This document shows, piece by piece, positions 47,376-59,283 of a stretch of DNA of 64,000 bases (the first letter of the stretch is position 1; each line of letters begins with the position of its first letter). A program made the translations under genes and the position numbers. Source of the DNA: Phascolomyces articulosus. Lineage: Eukaryota > Mucoromycota > Mucoromycetes > Mucorales > Lichtheimiaceae. The stretch is taken from positions 1 to 64,000 of the forward strand of contig JAIXMP010000048.1 of assembly GCA_025677815.1 (NCBI GenBank). The letters run 5' to 3'. The notes beneath the pieces are model-generated. The model saw nothing but the letters and a program-made list of their open reading frames with translations, searched no databases and had not been told where the DNA came from.

Positions 47376-49731
47376 TCAAATTTTAGAAAACACGCTGGAT
47401 GTCATTCTAAATTTGAGGAAAATCATTACAACAACACTGAAAAATAGTGGTAACCCAAGGAATAGTTTGTAAGTAAGGAACGGATGCCTAGTACTAGTAA
47501 TTGCAATAGAGCTGGCAATTGATGGACCGAAATAGGCAGGAGACGTAACGATGGATATAAATGTATTTGCAGAAGGTAGTTTTTCAATACCTACAACACG
47601 AGCTGTAGCAGGACCCACTAAATAGAAAGATGTATAATAGATACTTATGTGTTAGTAGATGATAGACAGATTCTTTATTTTTATTTTTATTCATTCATCA
47701 TCATCACCTAAAAAAATACTTACGTAATGCATGGTAGGCATTTCCAAATAGACCATAAAATATAGCAAATACTAATAGAATTGCATAGTTGTATGCAAAT
47801 GTCCAGATAAGCAACGCAGAAACACAACTGAGAAAGTTACAAATAATATACGTATTCATATTGCCGATTTTATCAGCAACATAACTATACATATAAAATG
47901 AACATTCAATAATATTATTAGTAATCAAGTATGAATATTCTCTATCGTAACAGTTTCTCATACAAAAAAAAAAAATAAGCACATACCCTGCTCCAAGACG
48001 TCCAAAAATATTTACACCTGAAAGAATAGCAACAGCAGTGGATCCTTGCATAGGCGTAAGTCCAATGTATGTTGCGTATACTATACAAATAGATCATGAT
48101 GTAAGCATCATGAAAACTTATTAATAAAAAAAAAAAAAGACGCGCTGTATAATATATACCTGGAATAAAAATATATGGGAGTGCATTGACTGCAGCCTGA
48201 GGTATACACGATATCACCCAAATTATATTATTTTTGTTACGAATCAAAGAGAAATCAAATGAAGGCAAAATATTCTTGGTAGACCGTTCCCTCTTTTTGG
48301 TGGAATCAAATTCTCGCATAACATAACATATTACAATGTCAAATCCAACAAATATAAACGCCAAAATACGATATGTCCTTTGTGTGTAAACAAATAAAGT
48401 GATCACAGGTAAAGATAAACCTTATGTTAGTGCTCTTTGTTCAATATGTAAGAGAAGGAGGTACGATTGTTTCTTTATCAATTCTTTTTTCCTCAGGTGT
48501 ATATAAAAACGGATCTAACAACATTTACTTACCACGCAATACCAAGTGAATAATTAATTGATGTCATCATAAAGGGTGTAATTAACCCACTTACCACAGA
48601 ACCGCTAAAGGCAACAGCATTTGCTTTACTTCGTTTCATATCGAACCATTGTGGGATAATACGGAGGGATACCTATTGAATAATAAAAATGTATCCATAT
48701 GGTTATAAAAATTTCTTTTCCTCTTTATGATTAACAACGGCGCCACATAATTATTCTTCCTTACTGATAACATGATACTACATCCAATTCCGACGCATAA
48801 TCCAAGTGATAAATATAATTGCCATATCTAAACAAATAAAACGAATATTATTATAGCTATCATTTAATCATCATCATCTGTTAAAAAAGAGAGAGAAAGT
48901 GAATGATAAGGGTACTAATTTTATGCCATTGCTTTCAATATATATTACCTCGGTACAAAAGCTAGCAGATATTAATCCAACCAGGAAAAATGTACTGGAA
49001 ACAATAAGTGCGGGTCGAAGACCAATAGAGACTTCCAGAATTTGAGAAAATGGCATCATAAATCCTTCCATGACTTGAATCAATGTTCCAACAAAGCTAA
49101 GGTTCATGGATATTTCTCGACTAGATCCAAACATGTTTTGTTCATAATAATCTTGTAAAACACCTATTATCAAACAAACGAGAATTTTGTTTTAGTATAT
49201 GAATATCCTCTATTGAAACGGTTACTCTTGCACTTTAAAAGAAGCATAAACCATCGGAAGATTACAACTAACCCCTTTATATATAGATGAATTAACAAAA
49301 CAAAGATGAAAAATAGACGTATGATAGATGATCAAATGTGAATAAATTACTGTTACATACCAACAAAATACAGTTGTTGCGTTTTGAAAAACCATTAAAA
49401 AACCTGCAATCATAATGATCCACGCATATCCTGTATCTTTTTGATACTTTTGACTCGAGTTTCTCTCTTGATCATCTTGTATTATCGATTGTGGTATGTC
49501 GTGATTCTCGCTCATTGCGGTAAAATTCTCATCTAATGCAGTTATATCCTCTTTGATCTGATATTAGCTTTTTTTTTCCCTTTATAAATGAAGTATACTA
49601 ATCTTACCTCTTTCCGTAATTTCTTGTAATTCGATTCCATCTTTACTATTTGCAACGATAGTTTCTATAGAAGAAGACTCGCTTCGGTTGTTATTTTGAC
49701 TTGTATACTTTATCTCAGTAATAATTTCCAT
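47376..49731 (-). CDS. MFS transporter, monocarboxylate permease (MCH/SLC16-like) type
   Basis: Nine exons (49731-49608, 49550-49361, 49163-48949, 48827-48765, 48672-48533, 48377-48160, 48080-47987, 47884-47724, 47617-47376) encode a roughly 450-residue membrane protein. A hydrophilic acidic N-terminus precedes TM1 (YAWIIMIAGFLMVF). Next come the family's GVLQDYYEQ motif, a TM2-3 region (SFVGTLIQVMEGFM), SLGLCVGIGCSIM, the loop PQWFDMKRSKANAVAFSGS, and C-terminal helices (YVADKIGN, LSGVNIFGRLGAG). It would move monocarboxylates or similar solutes across the plasma membrane; the substrate is unknown. One defect: exon 2 ends in phase 2 but exon 3 needs phase 1, so either a tiny exon is missed in intron 2 or the gene has an indel. 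Confidence 0.82.
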
Positions 49732-50507
49732 GATATGAAAAATACTTTTTTGAGAGTATTAAAGACTATTTAGTAAGCGTGTATAAAAAGTCTAATGTTA
49801 ATCGACAAGTTACTATGTGTCAGTACACGATGTTTTGGAGATAATAGAGTAATATTACATTTTGTGATGTTTTAAAGTTTGAATTTTTATTATTTTTTGA
49901 AGTAGGATAAAATAGTATAAAAAGAGAAGGAACGTTTTTTTTATTGGAAAATTCCTTTTTTAAAAAAAGGTGAGAAAAATCAAGCAAATAGACAACCAAT
50001 AATTCTCACGATTGGATTGGAAAGATAAACAAAAAAATTACTCCACTCAATCTGTAAAAGTATTATGCTTGTAGTACGCGAATACAATAAATAAACATTA
50101 TCTCAATGCAGTTTATCACTGGTGGAGAATGACTCATTCTGATCTACCTTGTTATAGCTGACTCGCATATTTTTCCGGTATCAAGAAGCTCAGATGTGAC
50201 TTTTTTATTTGTTTCAAAATGTGAAGCTCTTAGCAACAGATAAGGGGCAGTAATAAATAAAAGCATAGCAGTGTAAAAAATAGTCCATCAATGAACTACA
50301 TGAAGAATCTTTCAAAGTCTCAAACGATATGGCTGGCGACAGTTTTGTGTATGATTTTTTTATAGAATCATCCATTTTAGATTTTATTGGCCGTGTTATC
50401 CAAGCATACACTGCTGTTGAAAATGACTAGCAACGTCCAGTATTTGTAAAGAGAGAATAGGAAGATTACATATATTGTTGGCACGGTGGTTCTGCCCATA
50501 ATTGCCT

Positions 50508-50625
50508 GACATCAAATCATATATAACCATTACTTTTTATGGGAGTTGTCTGGCGCACCATGTGGACAGTTGTAGCATTGATACTCCTATCTTTATTATG
50601 CAGCAAAGTATTAGGTTCTTGAAGC
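50508..50625 (+). repeat. Diverged direct repeat, copy 1 (promoter-like)
   Basis: This copy shares with 51149-51264, in the same order, a TGACxTCAAATCATA block, TTACTTxTTATGG, TCTGGCGCxCCATxTG and TACTCCTATxTTTATxATGC. Small indels lie between the blocks. It has no gene start directly downstream. Confidence 0.7.
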
Positions 50626-51148
50626 TTTATTGAATATATTTTTCTGCAAAAAAAAAAAAAAGATTTGCGCTAATATATAAATTAGAAAAGGTACGTAAAG
50701 TGACAAATACGAAAGGTGTTATTTAATAAATTTTCTAATTTCGTATATTTTACGTAAATAAGAAGAAACAGCTCCTCATTTTAGCTCATGAGTTCTTGCT
50801 TTTATAACTTACTTAACAAATACAATTTTTTTTAAAAAAAAATGCTTACTATTTAAAACCTGGGTGTACATAATTCAACTGTATATGTATAGGTAATTTG
50901 TGGATGAAGATAGGAACGTGTTACGGACAGGAAAGAATAGATTGGAAAAAGTAGTTAAACTGGTACCCAAAATTTGCGTGTCCATTGTATAGCAGTGAGG
51001 AATTAGATGGATCATGAGAATTGAAGCACTCGAAACTGTTGTAAGGTAAAATCTCACCCTATGAAAGGAACTAGAGCTGAAGGGTTAAGCACAATAAGAT
51101 AAAGTTGGGTAAAGAAACCATCCTTCATTATTATTTATTAGGTTGTGT

Positions 51149-51264
51149 GACTTCAAATCATAGACAGTTACTTCTTATGGTTGCATTCTGGCGCGCCATA
51201 TGTTGGTGAGCCATAAGGTTGGTACTCCTATATTTATCATGCTTCAAAAAAACTTAGGCTTTAT
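51149..51264 (+). repeat. Diverged direct repeat, copy 2 (upstream of F-box gene C)
   Basis: The second copy of the repeat described for 50508-50625 ends about 75 bp before the start codon of gene C at 51338, so it probably contains that gene's promoter or leader. Confidence 0.7.
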
Positions 51265-51337
51265 TCTGTTTCTTCTTTCTCTTTTTCCGTCCCTTATTTT
51301 TTTTCTTAATTCATACTCTAACTATTATACTTCGTTC

Positions 51338-53841
51338 ATGCCAATATTTCAACAAATAAAAAATAGCGCGTATAATGCACTTCCAGAATCGCGTTTTACG
51401 AATAAGCTAAAAACGTCAGCCACAAGGCAACAAGAAGCTGAAAAGTTAATTGACAAGTCGCCAAACAAAGTGAAAGGATACTGTGACCTAGCTAAAGTTT
51501 ATATCGAAAAGAGCAATCTTAATGAAGCAATAAAAGTTTACGACAATGGAATAAAATATATATCATCATCAATAACATTCGATTCTGTTCATCGTTTCTC
51601 CAGCGAGGAAACCGCCGTATACGATGAAAAAAAGCAAAGCCTGATACCGACAAAAAAGGAAGAAACCAAGAATACCACTATGCAACAAAAAAAGAAACGG
51701 ACGTCGCAATTACAATGGAAATTATGGAAAAGAGCTAACGATGACGACCACAGTAACAACGTTACTCAACAAAAAGAAAATCTGTTGATCCTAAAAAAGG
51801 AAAGAGAAACCGTCTTAGCCACACTAGAAAAACATAGTCGTCAATTTCAACAATCTATTCCATACGAAATTCTGTATGAGATATTTAGCTACTTGGTGGA
51901 ATACCAGGATCTTTGGCAATGCGCACATGTCAGCAAACATTGGTGTAAAGTGATGATTACTTCCCCCAGATTTTGGAACAAAATATCCTCTTCCAAAAGT
52001 GTATCTAAAAGATCTTCTCCAGCGATAGCAATCACAAATCAAGATAAAACATACTATAAAGTGTATGTAAAGAGTGATTATTATTATCGGAGGGACTTGA
52101 GAAGAAATCATGCTCGTATCAAAATGAGGGTAAATGATATATTGAATATTCTTTTGGCTGTTTCTGACGACCACCAAATCGAAAAATTAAGTATGATATA
52201 CATGATTTTTATTTTACATCCATGTGCAGTAATTATGCGCATATTCTAGTTTGTTTACTTTTTAAATACCAATTAATTTATTATAACACAATCCTATCCC
52301 TCTTCTTTGGTTGTTTTTTTTCAGGTTTCTGTAACATCACGTTCACAGACAAGGATTCGTCCATCCTTCTGGGAAACACTTTTAAGTATATCATGAAGAG
52401 CCCTCCTCTCAAGCAAGTAGAATTCATGGGTTGCAGGATTCCATCTGAAAAATCCATTTCACCTGTCCTAACCTCCTGTTCGGAACTGACACATATAACT
52501 ATTGCAGACAGTTATTATCCCCCAGATGGTTTTGATGCAAAAATAGGCGATGATAGTGATAATCAATTGTATGCTTTATTACCAGCATTTTCAGCACTCA
52601 CCTCTCTCAAAATATCTTTGGGAGTTTCTTTCGAACGTCAAGCAAAAAACTTAAATTCATTGCTATTTGGAGATAATATGCTTTTTTCGCGATGCCCTAA
52701 TCTTATGCACTTGTATATAAACTGTCATAACTCTTACTTTGACCTAGAAGCATGTAGTGCATCTGCTTTAAAACACTGTCCACAACTAAAAAATCTCGTC
52801 CTGGGAAACAGTGGCAAAAAAATGCCAAAAAACCTCTTTTTATATAAAAATGACAAGAACGAATTCAAAAATAACGAGGATGGTGCCGTTATTAGAAAAG
52901 TACATACATCTATCAATCACAATGCAACTAGTTCAGGAAAAATGGTATCTTTATCCAATGATACAGCAGCCTTATTTCATCAATCGCAACCACTACCATC
53001 AACTGCTTCTACAAGTGAAGGTCTTTGTCAATTTGTTATCCTATGCTCAGCACAAGTAGGATTATACCCGTATTATAGTTTTAATCGTGATCCCCAGCGA
53101 AATCAAGTGAATTCTTGGGATCGTTGCTTTTCTACCATTAATATGTACAATCGAGATTCATTAGAATTGTTATACATAGAGAATGATATTGTCTCTATTC
53201 AACATTTGCATATGTGGTGTAACTATGGCAATGCTGTTGCATCCAATTTACGAGAATTACATCTTCACGATGGGCAGTTTTATTATATGAATGAACTGGA
53301 AGAAATCATGGGACCAACCTTCGACAAGAGCAATCTTTTATCAAAGTTATTTCCATGTCTCCCTGCTTTAGAAGCTCTTTTCATTCGTCAATCGGATCCG
53401 CGTGAATCTTCAAAAGACAAGGCTAAAAGTCGTTCGTCTCATCGCCATAAACCAGGGGATCTGTACGTAGATGACAATGCTTTAGAACAGCTTGTAAAGC
53501 ATTGTTGTCGGCTTCGTTATATCAAGATTCTTGGATATACTTCATATACTTCTAAAGGGGCGTTCCTACTAGCACAAGAAGAAGAGGACAAGTCAAAAAA
53601 TCCATTTTCTTTATCATCGGCAAAGTTACCTATTACGCATTTGGAAATGGATATCCCTCTAGATATTCTGCTACCATTAGTCAAGAAAATCCATTCATTA
53701 AAGGAACTCCATGTGTGTAAATACAAGAACCATAGGAAAGGAGAATTAGATCCAATACCATCTGATATTAAACAAGAGGTTGAGGCCATTCTTCATGATC
53801 GGGAAGGTGGCTCACTGAAAATTTCATCATACTACCTTTAA
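51338..53841 (+). CDS. TPR/F-box/LRR protein C (SCF-type adaptor)
   Basis: Two exons, 51338-52190 and 52325-53841, join in phase 1 (A|GT) to about 789 residues. The N-terminal module (MPIFQQIKNSAYNALPESRF, TPR-like helices KGYCDLAKVY) is followed by a Lys/Thr-rich linker and an F-box at about 173-213 (IPYEILYEIFSYL...SKHWCKVM...FW). LRR-like repeats follow (FPCLPALEALFI, HCCRLRYIKILGY). The C-terminal motif REGGSLKI corresponds to ERGGS in A and B. I chose the start at MPIFQQ by alignment with A and B; an upstream in-frame ATG at 51200 would add a hydrophobic stretch that looks like leader sequence. It is a probable substrate receptor of an SCF ubiquitin ligase. Confidence 0.88.
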
Positions 53842-54240
53842 CAATAGGGATCATATAGTGAGTCATTATAGTGTGTAATATTGATTAAATACTCATTACT
53901 ACTAATAACTTGGATACTACACGTAATAAATTATATACACCGTATGTTGTGATCGCACAAAACTGTTGTCTATTTTTTGTTGTTATGTACAAGTATGAAT
54001 CATTTTCACTTCTCTAACACGTTTGTTATAATTCACCCAATCCATCTCCATCATCTCTTCTCCTTTCATTCGTTCCCTTCTTTCGACAACCATTCATCCC
54101 TTTCTTATTATCAATCCGAACTTGCGAATCAAGATACACGCACGTGTTAAATATTGATTACTGTACAATGGTGAAAAAAATAGGACAAAGGAATTTAATT
54201 GACAATTAACTATATATATAGGATGAATCTATGATACTTT
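53842..54240. other. Convergent 3' spacer
   Basis: This 400-bp stretch lies between F-box gene C (+) and the uL24m gene (-) and contains both 3' UTRs. Nothing else is seen. Confidence 0.5.
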
Positions 54241-55192
54241 TTATGCTGGAACAGTACGCTTCTTGTATGGATTTCGAAGTTCTTTCACAAGTGCTTCAGG
54301 AAGTGGTGGTGCTTCCAAGGAAACACCATGGAAAGTCTCCTTGATAGTATCTTCGGGTGTGGTACTGAATTTTTCATCTATACGAAAATAGATCGACTTA
54401 GCATTTTTCCTACCCCTTCTTCCTTCGAAATCATTTAATCCACACCAACGATTTTAAAAAATAGATATAACTTACCGCCACTTCTGTCATTGTATTTTTG
54501 TGATGGTTTAGGAATTTCAACATCTGTACCGTGAACAAATCGACTCCATCGCTTTACTACTCGACCATCATCCAAAGTTTTTTCTACTTGTCGGCGTTCA
54601 ATACGCGTGGGGATTCTAATTTGATTTTTTTGTATTATTATAATTGTCATTCTATCAGGGTATGATTAAAAAACTTACTGTGTATCAGGATGTAAAAGCA
54701 TCACATTGGAATAATGAATAGGCATTTCCTTTCTCATGATACCTTCAGGAGCACCAGGTTGTTTAGGAACATGTTTCTTGGACTATATCCAATCATTCAA
54801 TTAGAAACAACTTTCTTTTCATTATTTTGACAGCCCTGGTTTTCTTTTTCTATCCTCTTTCTCGTTATTTACCAACTTTTTGCCTTCAACAACAACTGTG
54901 TTTGTATCACGATTCACTGATTTAATTTCACCAATGGTATCCTTATCCTTGCCAGCAATAATGGCAACCTATATTTTTTTTCAGTTACAAAAAAAAAAAA
55001 AAACCAATTACAATAATAAGTACGCGATTAATTCTTCTTATTATTTGACATTTTATCCTTGATAATATATATTTATATATATACCTTATCCCCTCGAACA
55101 ATATTCCATTGTGTAATTTTATCTTTAGGATGAACCCATTTAGGTTTGGATAAATGACGTGAACTAATTCCTTGTGCTTTAAAACGATGCAT
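54241..55192 (-). CDS. MRPL40: Mitochondrial ribosomal protein uL24m (Mrpl40-like)
   Basis: Five exons (55192-55085, 54968-54873, 54782-54679, 54615-54476, 54377-54241) give 194 residues. A KOW motif spans the first splice junction (about 28-60: WNIVRGDKVAIIAGKDKDTIGEI, given as a region). It is followed by NTVVVEGKKLSKKHVP, HYSNVMLLHPDTQ and the RVVKRWSRFVHGTDVEIPKP block typical of the mitochondrial uL24 family. The short basic N-terminus (MHRFKAQGISSRHLSK) suits an import signal. The protein would bind rRNA early in assembly of the large mitoribosomal subunit. All phases close and the gene is intact. Confidence 0.93.
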
Positions 55193-55746
55193 GGCTGTAT
55201 ATGTTATGTATTATATAAATGTTGAGTTGAAAAAAAAAGGTTGTCAAGGCCCTTTCACTATAAACATCCCTTCAATTTTTGTGACTTGAATTATTTTTTT
55301 TGCGAGTTGGATTGGTGAATTATTATTATTATTATTTTTTTACTTATCAGATCTTTTTTTTATGTGATTTACAAAAAAATATATGCAAAAGCAGACCTCG
55401 TGCATTTGAAAATATTATCAATGGTATCATTTTATTATCCTTTCGAAAAAAAAACAAGGCCAAAATTGAATATCAATATTTATTGAATATAGAAATGGTA
55501 TATGATGGGACGTTACAAATTATAATAAAAGAAAGGTTGTAAAAAATGGAGGTATACTTGAACAGAATTGAACAAAACAAATAAGAATAAGAATAATTGG
55601 GGGATTTGCTGTACATAAAAAAAATGGGATAGATGATGAGATGTTAAAAAAAATTATCTACAGGAATATATAATGATGGGTGTGGGAAAAAAAGGTTGCT
55701 TATGTTTGCACACAACAATGGTATGAATTTAAAAAATGATAAATTG
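55193..55746. other. Spacer
   Basis: This 550-bp AT-rich stretch lies between the uL24m start and the stop codon of the LRR gene. It should hold the uL24m promoter and the LRR gene's 3' UTR. Confidence 0.5.
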
Positions 55747-57861
55747 TCACCGTGGTGGTGGATCAGAAGAAATTGAAGATAAAGAAGGAGAGGGAGAAGT
55801 ATGAGCAGCAGCCACAGCAGCTTCAATCCAATCAATGGGTTGATTTGAAGTAGTGTTAGTGTGATTGACAGTAGGTGTCACAATCGAAGGAATATCTTTA
55901 CCCTTTCCCAAACAACTTCTCCAACAGGCTGTTGAACAAAATCGAACGCGTCGTACCACGGCTGGATGACCCTTGTAGCTCTTGACCTGAACAGAAGTAA
56001 CCCATTCATGAACAAACGGTTCTTGACACGCCACACAATAACGATATCGACTTGAAAGATCTTCAGCAAGATGAGGTGATAAGTAAGGTAATGGCACTTT
56101 TACTTTATGTTTGAGAATGGTTCGTGTTGCAATTTCGCGTAATGAATGAATCAAGTTGTGTTCATCGGTGGGTGAATGGGCTTCTGGCTCTTCTTGTTCT
56201 TCATGATCCACATAGTCGGACAATTCCCCATCGCCTTGTTCACCATCGGAGCTACGTGGTGGTGTAATAGTGCCAACAAGTGCTTTTGGTGTACCAGGTC
56301 GTGAGCCACGGATATTCAATTGGCGAGCATGGTAGGATAACTCACGATCGATTCCTGCGTCGTCATCGTATCCTTCAGCAAATAGATGAAAGTGTGAATG
56401 ATGATGGTGAGAGTGAGAATGTGGATGATGTTTTCGATGTCGCTGGGGCTGTGGTTGTTGTAATATCAATCCATTTAAACTATACTCATAATCATCGTTA
56501 CCACTACTATTACTACTACTGCTGCTGCTGCTGCTGCTACTGTTGCTACTATGAGTAGTAGCTGTACTAGAGCTTGTAGAAGGAGATGCAGTTTGGTTGA
56601 TTTGTACAGCTGCTGCCACTGCAGCAGCAGGTGCTGGAACCGATACCTTGGATGCAGGTTCTTCACACCCCATCCCATGTGGACCACAACGATCACGACC
56701 CATTAAAGTTGGCGCCATCGGTACGGCTCTCAAAGTCATTTGGCGTACGATTTGAGCATAAGCATCGTTATTCGCAAGGTCACAGTGTCCCGGGTGAGTC
56801 AGGGGATTGCCCGTGATCAATAAAGTCGTTCGCATCCGTTCAAGAATATCAGCAGGCATAATGCACAATAAATTCTCGCTTAAATCAAATAATTCCAACT
56901 GTGTCAGCTGAACTAAATCCGCTGGCAGGGTTGCCAAATGATTTTTGGAAACATTCAATGTACGTAATTTAGCACATGAAGCAATGGATTTGGGAAGAGT
57001 AGCTAATTGGTTATCAGATACGTTTAAATGAACCAACGAAGGGATGTGCATGTTGATAGGTAAGACACGTAATCGATTATGGGAGAGATCGAGTTCTTCC
57101 AGTCGTCGCATGTCTGCAATCTGATCTGGGATGCACGTCAGGAGATTGCCCCCAAATACAGAGCCAAGCTGCAGATGTTGCATTTTCGTCCACAGTCCAA
57201 TGTTAGTATAGATATGTCGTATTCGGTTAGCGGCTACACGAAGTGTTTTTAGATGCGGTAATTGGATAGCCATGTCGACGGGAATACATTCAAGTCTATT
57301 TTGTGCTAGTATTAATACTTCAAGTTGGTTTAGGTTGTACAAGACAGGTGGAATGGTGGTAAGCATGTTGGAAGATGCATTAAGAATTTTGAGATGCTTT
57401 AGCATGGATAGGTTCATTGGTAAATAAGTCAATCGATTGCGTGAAATATCCAATTCAACAAGGTCTTGAAATCGTGCTTGTGGTTGTAATAAAAGAGCTA
57501 AAGGTGGTAATAAGTTATCCAGTTGTTCTGCTAATTCATCTGCTTCCATGCCTCTTCGTCGTAACATCAATAATCCGTCGTTGCGTATCTCTCTCCTTGT
57601 TTGCTTTTTTTGTATTCGTACTTGACCCTCGTTGGTGTGTTGAATACTTTTTCTTCTATAAGCGTCATTGTTACGAACATGATGTCCCAATGGTGCTAGT
57701 GATGGGTCATCAATGCAAGATTCAATGTCAACTAATGGATCAGACGATTGTTGTTGTTGCTGCAGATCTCGATGTTGATGTTGTTGTTCATGAGGAGATA
57801 AAACACCTTGAAGTGTTTTGCCACCCAAGAGATAGGGTATTATGGTGGGCATTTCTCTCAC
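55747..57861 (-). CDS. LRR protein with C-terminal Cys-rich (CxxC) module
   Basis: A single exon encodes 704 residues. A disordered N-terminus with poly-Gln is followed by about ten plant/Shoc2-type LRRs at about 130-365 (LVELDISRNRLTYLP, LKILNASSNMLTTIP, LEELDLSHNRLRVLP, LRTLNVSKNHLATLP). Then comes a long linker with Ser and His runs (HRKHHPHSHSHHHHSHFH) and acidic patches. The C-terminal module has paired cysteines (YRYCVACQEPFVHEWVTSVQ and VRFCSTACWRSC), likely a zinc site. Fungal LRR proteins with this C-terminal signature are widespread, but I cannot name a firm function; a scaffold or signalling role is inferred from the LRR type. GAC-rich trinucleotides (57897-57930) lie upstream of the start. 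Confidence 0.85.
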   Translation of the reverse strand: MREMPTIIPYLLGGKTLQGVLSPHEQQHQHRDLQQQQQSSDPLVDIESCIDDPSLAPLGHHVRNNDAYRRKSIQHTNEGQVRIQKKQTRREIRNDGLLMLRRRGMEADELAEQLDNLLPPLALLLQPQARFQDLVELDISRNRLTYLPMNLSMLKHLKILNASSNMLTTIPPVLYNLNQLEVLILAQNRLECIPVDMAIQLPHLKTLRVAANRIRHIYTNIGLWTKMQHLQLGSVFGGNLLTCIPDQIADMRRLEELDLSHNRLRVLPINMHIPSLVHLNVSDNQLATLPKSIASCAKLRTLNVSKNHLATLPADLVQLTQLELFDLSENLLCIMPADILERMRTTLLITGNPLTHPGHCDLANNDAYAQIVRQMTLRAVPMAPTLMGRDRCGPHGMGCEEPASKVSVPAPAAAVAAAVQINQTASPSTSSSTATTHSSNSSSSSSSSSSNSSGNDDYEYSLNGLILQQPQPQRHRKHHPHSHSHHHHSHFHLFAEGYDDDAGIDRELSYHARQLNIRGSRPGTPKALVGTITPPRSSDGEQGDGELSDYVDHEEQEEPEAHSPTDEHNLIHSLREIATRTILKHKVKVPLPYLSPHLAEDLSSRYRYCVACQEPFVHEWVTSVQVKSYKGHPAVVRRVRFCSTACWRSCLGKGKDIPSIVTPTVNHTNTTSNQPIDWIEAAVAAAHTSPSPSLSSISSDPPPR

Positions 57862-58916
57862 ACGAACAGTTCTTTGTTTATATATATTAACCGTTCGTCG
57901 TCGTCGTCGTCGTCTTCGTCGTCTTCGTTATTGTTATTGTTATAGCTGAATATATAGAAGAACAAGCTTGTGTATATATAATTTTTTTGTTTATGTTAGG
58001 CCCATCAGATAAAAAAGAGACGTCTGTGTCCCCGCCAGTTCCGTTTACAGATATTTATATGATTCGGATTTGAAAATTATCAGATTTTTTTTTCCTTTTC
58101 GTATTACCCTTTATTTATTTTATCATCCAATTCTTTCTCCTTTCTTACCCCATGACTCATTACATTAAGTGTTGCCATCATCAATTATCTACTACTTTTA
58201 TTATTATTGTTGCTATTATTTGATGATAACAAGCATGACATTCGATTCAATCAGAAACATATAATATGAATAATGAATGATATGAACCTATCATCATTCA
58301 TCATCATCATCAAAAAAGACCCAGTTTAATCACGCGCTAAAAGGATGACGGAAAAAACTTTGTTCATCTCCGCACATTTTCCTTTCATTCGGCAACCTAA
58401 ACTACGGGTTCATTTATAAAAGACTTTTTATAATAATCTAAATTGATAAACTGTAAGAAAATGATGCAATAAGTTAATTATCAGTATTATAATAGCATAC
58501 TAATAATAACAAGAAGAAAAGGATCTGATAAAATGAATGTTTGTAATGTGTCATGTTAAATTAAGGAGAGCTATCTGTTATAGAAGAAAATGCAAACAAA
58601 TTATAATATAAAATTTACCTTTCCGATTCTTTTATATACGTAAAATAAAATAAAAATGGGCGTAACTTTTCCCCTCTCTCTTTCATGGTCCCCACGCCCA
58701 ACCACATCATTCACTATGTTGTAAATAATTGATAAAGTTTATCAATAGGTCATTTACACCATCACCATCGACCATCCTTATCAATATCATGAGTAAAAGA
58801 ACATGGGCCCCCATATCACCATCATCAAGTTGATGGGCTGTTTTGTATTAAATAAACCAAAAGGATCCATGCATATAAATAACTAAAACAGGAAGTTATT
58901 CTCTCTATTTAAATGA
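57862..58916. other. Intergenic region
   Basis: The region contains a (GTC)n-rich block near 57896-57930 just upstream of the LRR gene, then AT-rich DNA without a supportable gene. Confidence 0.5.
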
Positions 58917-59283
58917 TTAATTACCTTTATGATATTTTTCAAAGATGCGGGGTGCGGTGTTATGTAGTGAAGAAAGGGGAGGATATACTTTTTTTAGAGG
59001 TTTCCTAAATAAAGCCGGTAATGTCCGTTGCCAATCTAGTTTTCCCATAACTTTTGATTTACAGGTTTGGAAATTGAATTTAGCCACAGAAGAAAGACGT
59101 GAGCCATCATCTCGAAAGTAAGCCACACATCTGAATTTGAGCCAACTAAACGAAACTGAGCAACAGAGCTTGGAAATTGATTCATGCCAAGTAAAACAAA
59201 TCATTAGAATGAGAGAAATAAGGAACACGTTGGTAAAGATCAATATAAAAAAAATTTTGTGTGTATTAGAAAAAAAAAAAAAA

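Larger units (their letters stand above)
49732..51337. other. Divergent intergenic region with a duplicated promoter segment
   Basis: The region lies between the transporter (-) and F-box gene C (+). It carries no supportable gene but holds two diverged copies of a segment of about 118 bp, listed separately. A TATA-like TTTTTATA lies at about 49777-49784 on the transporter strand. Confidence 0.5.
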
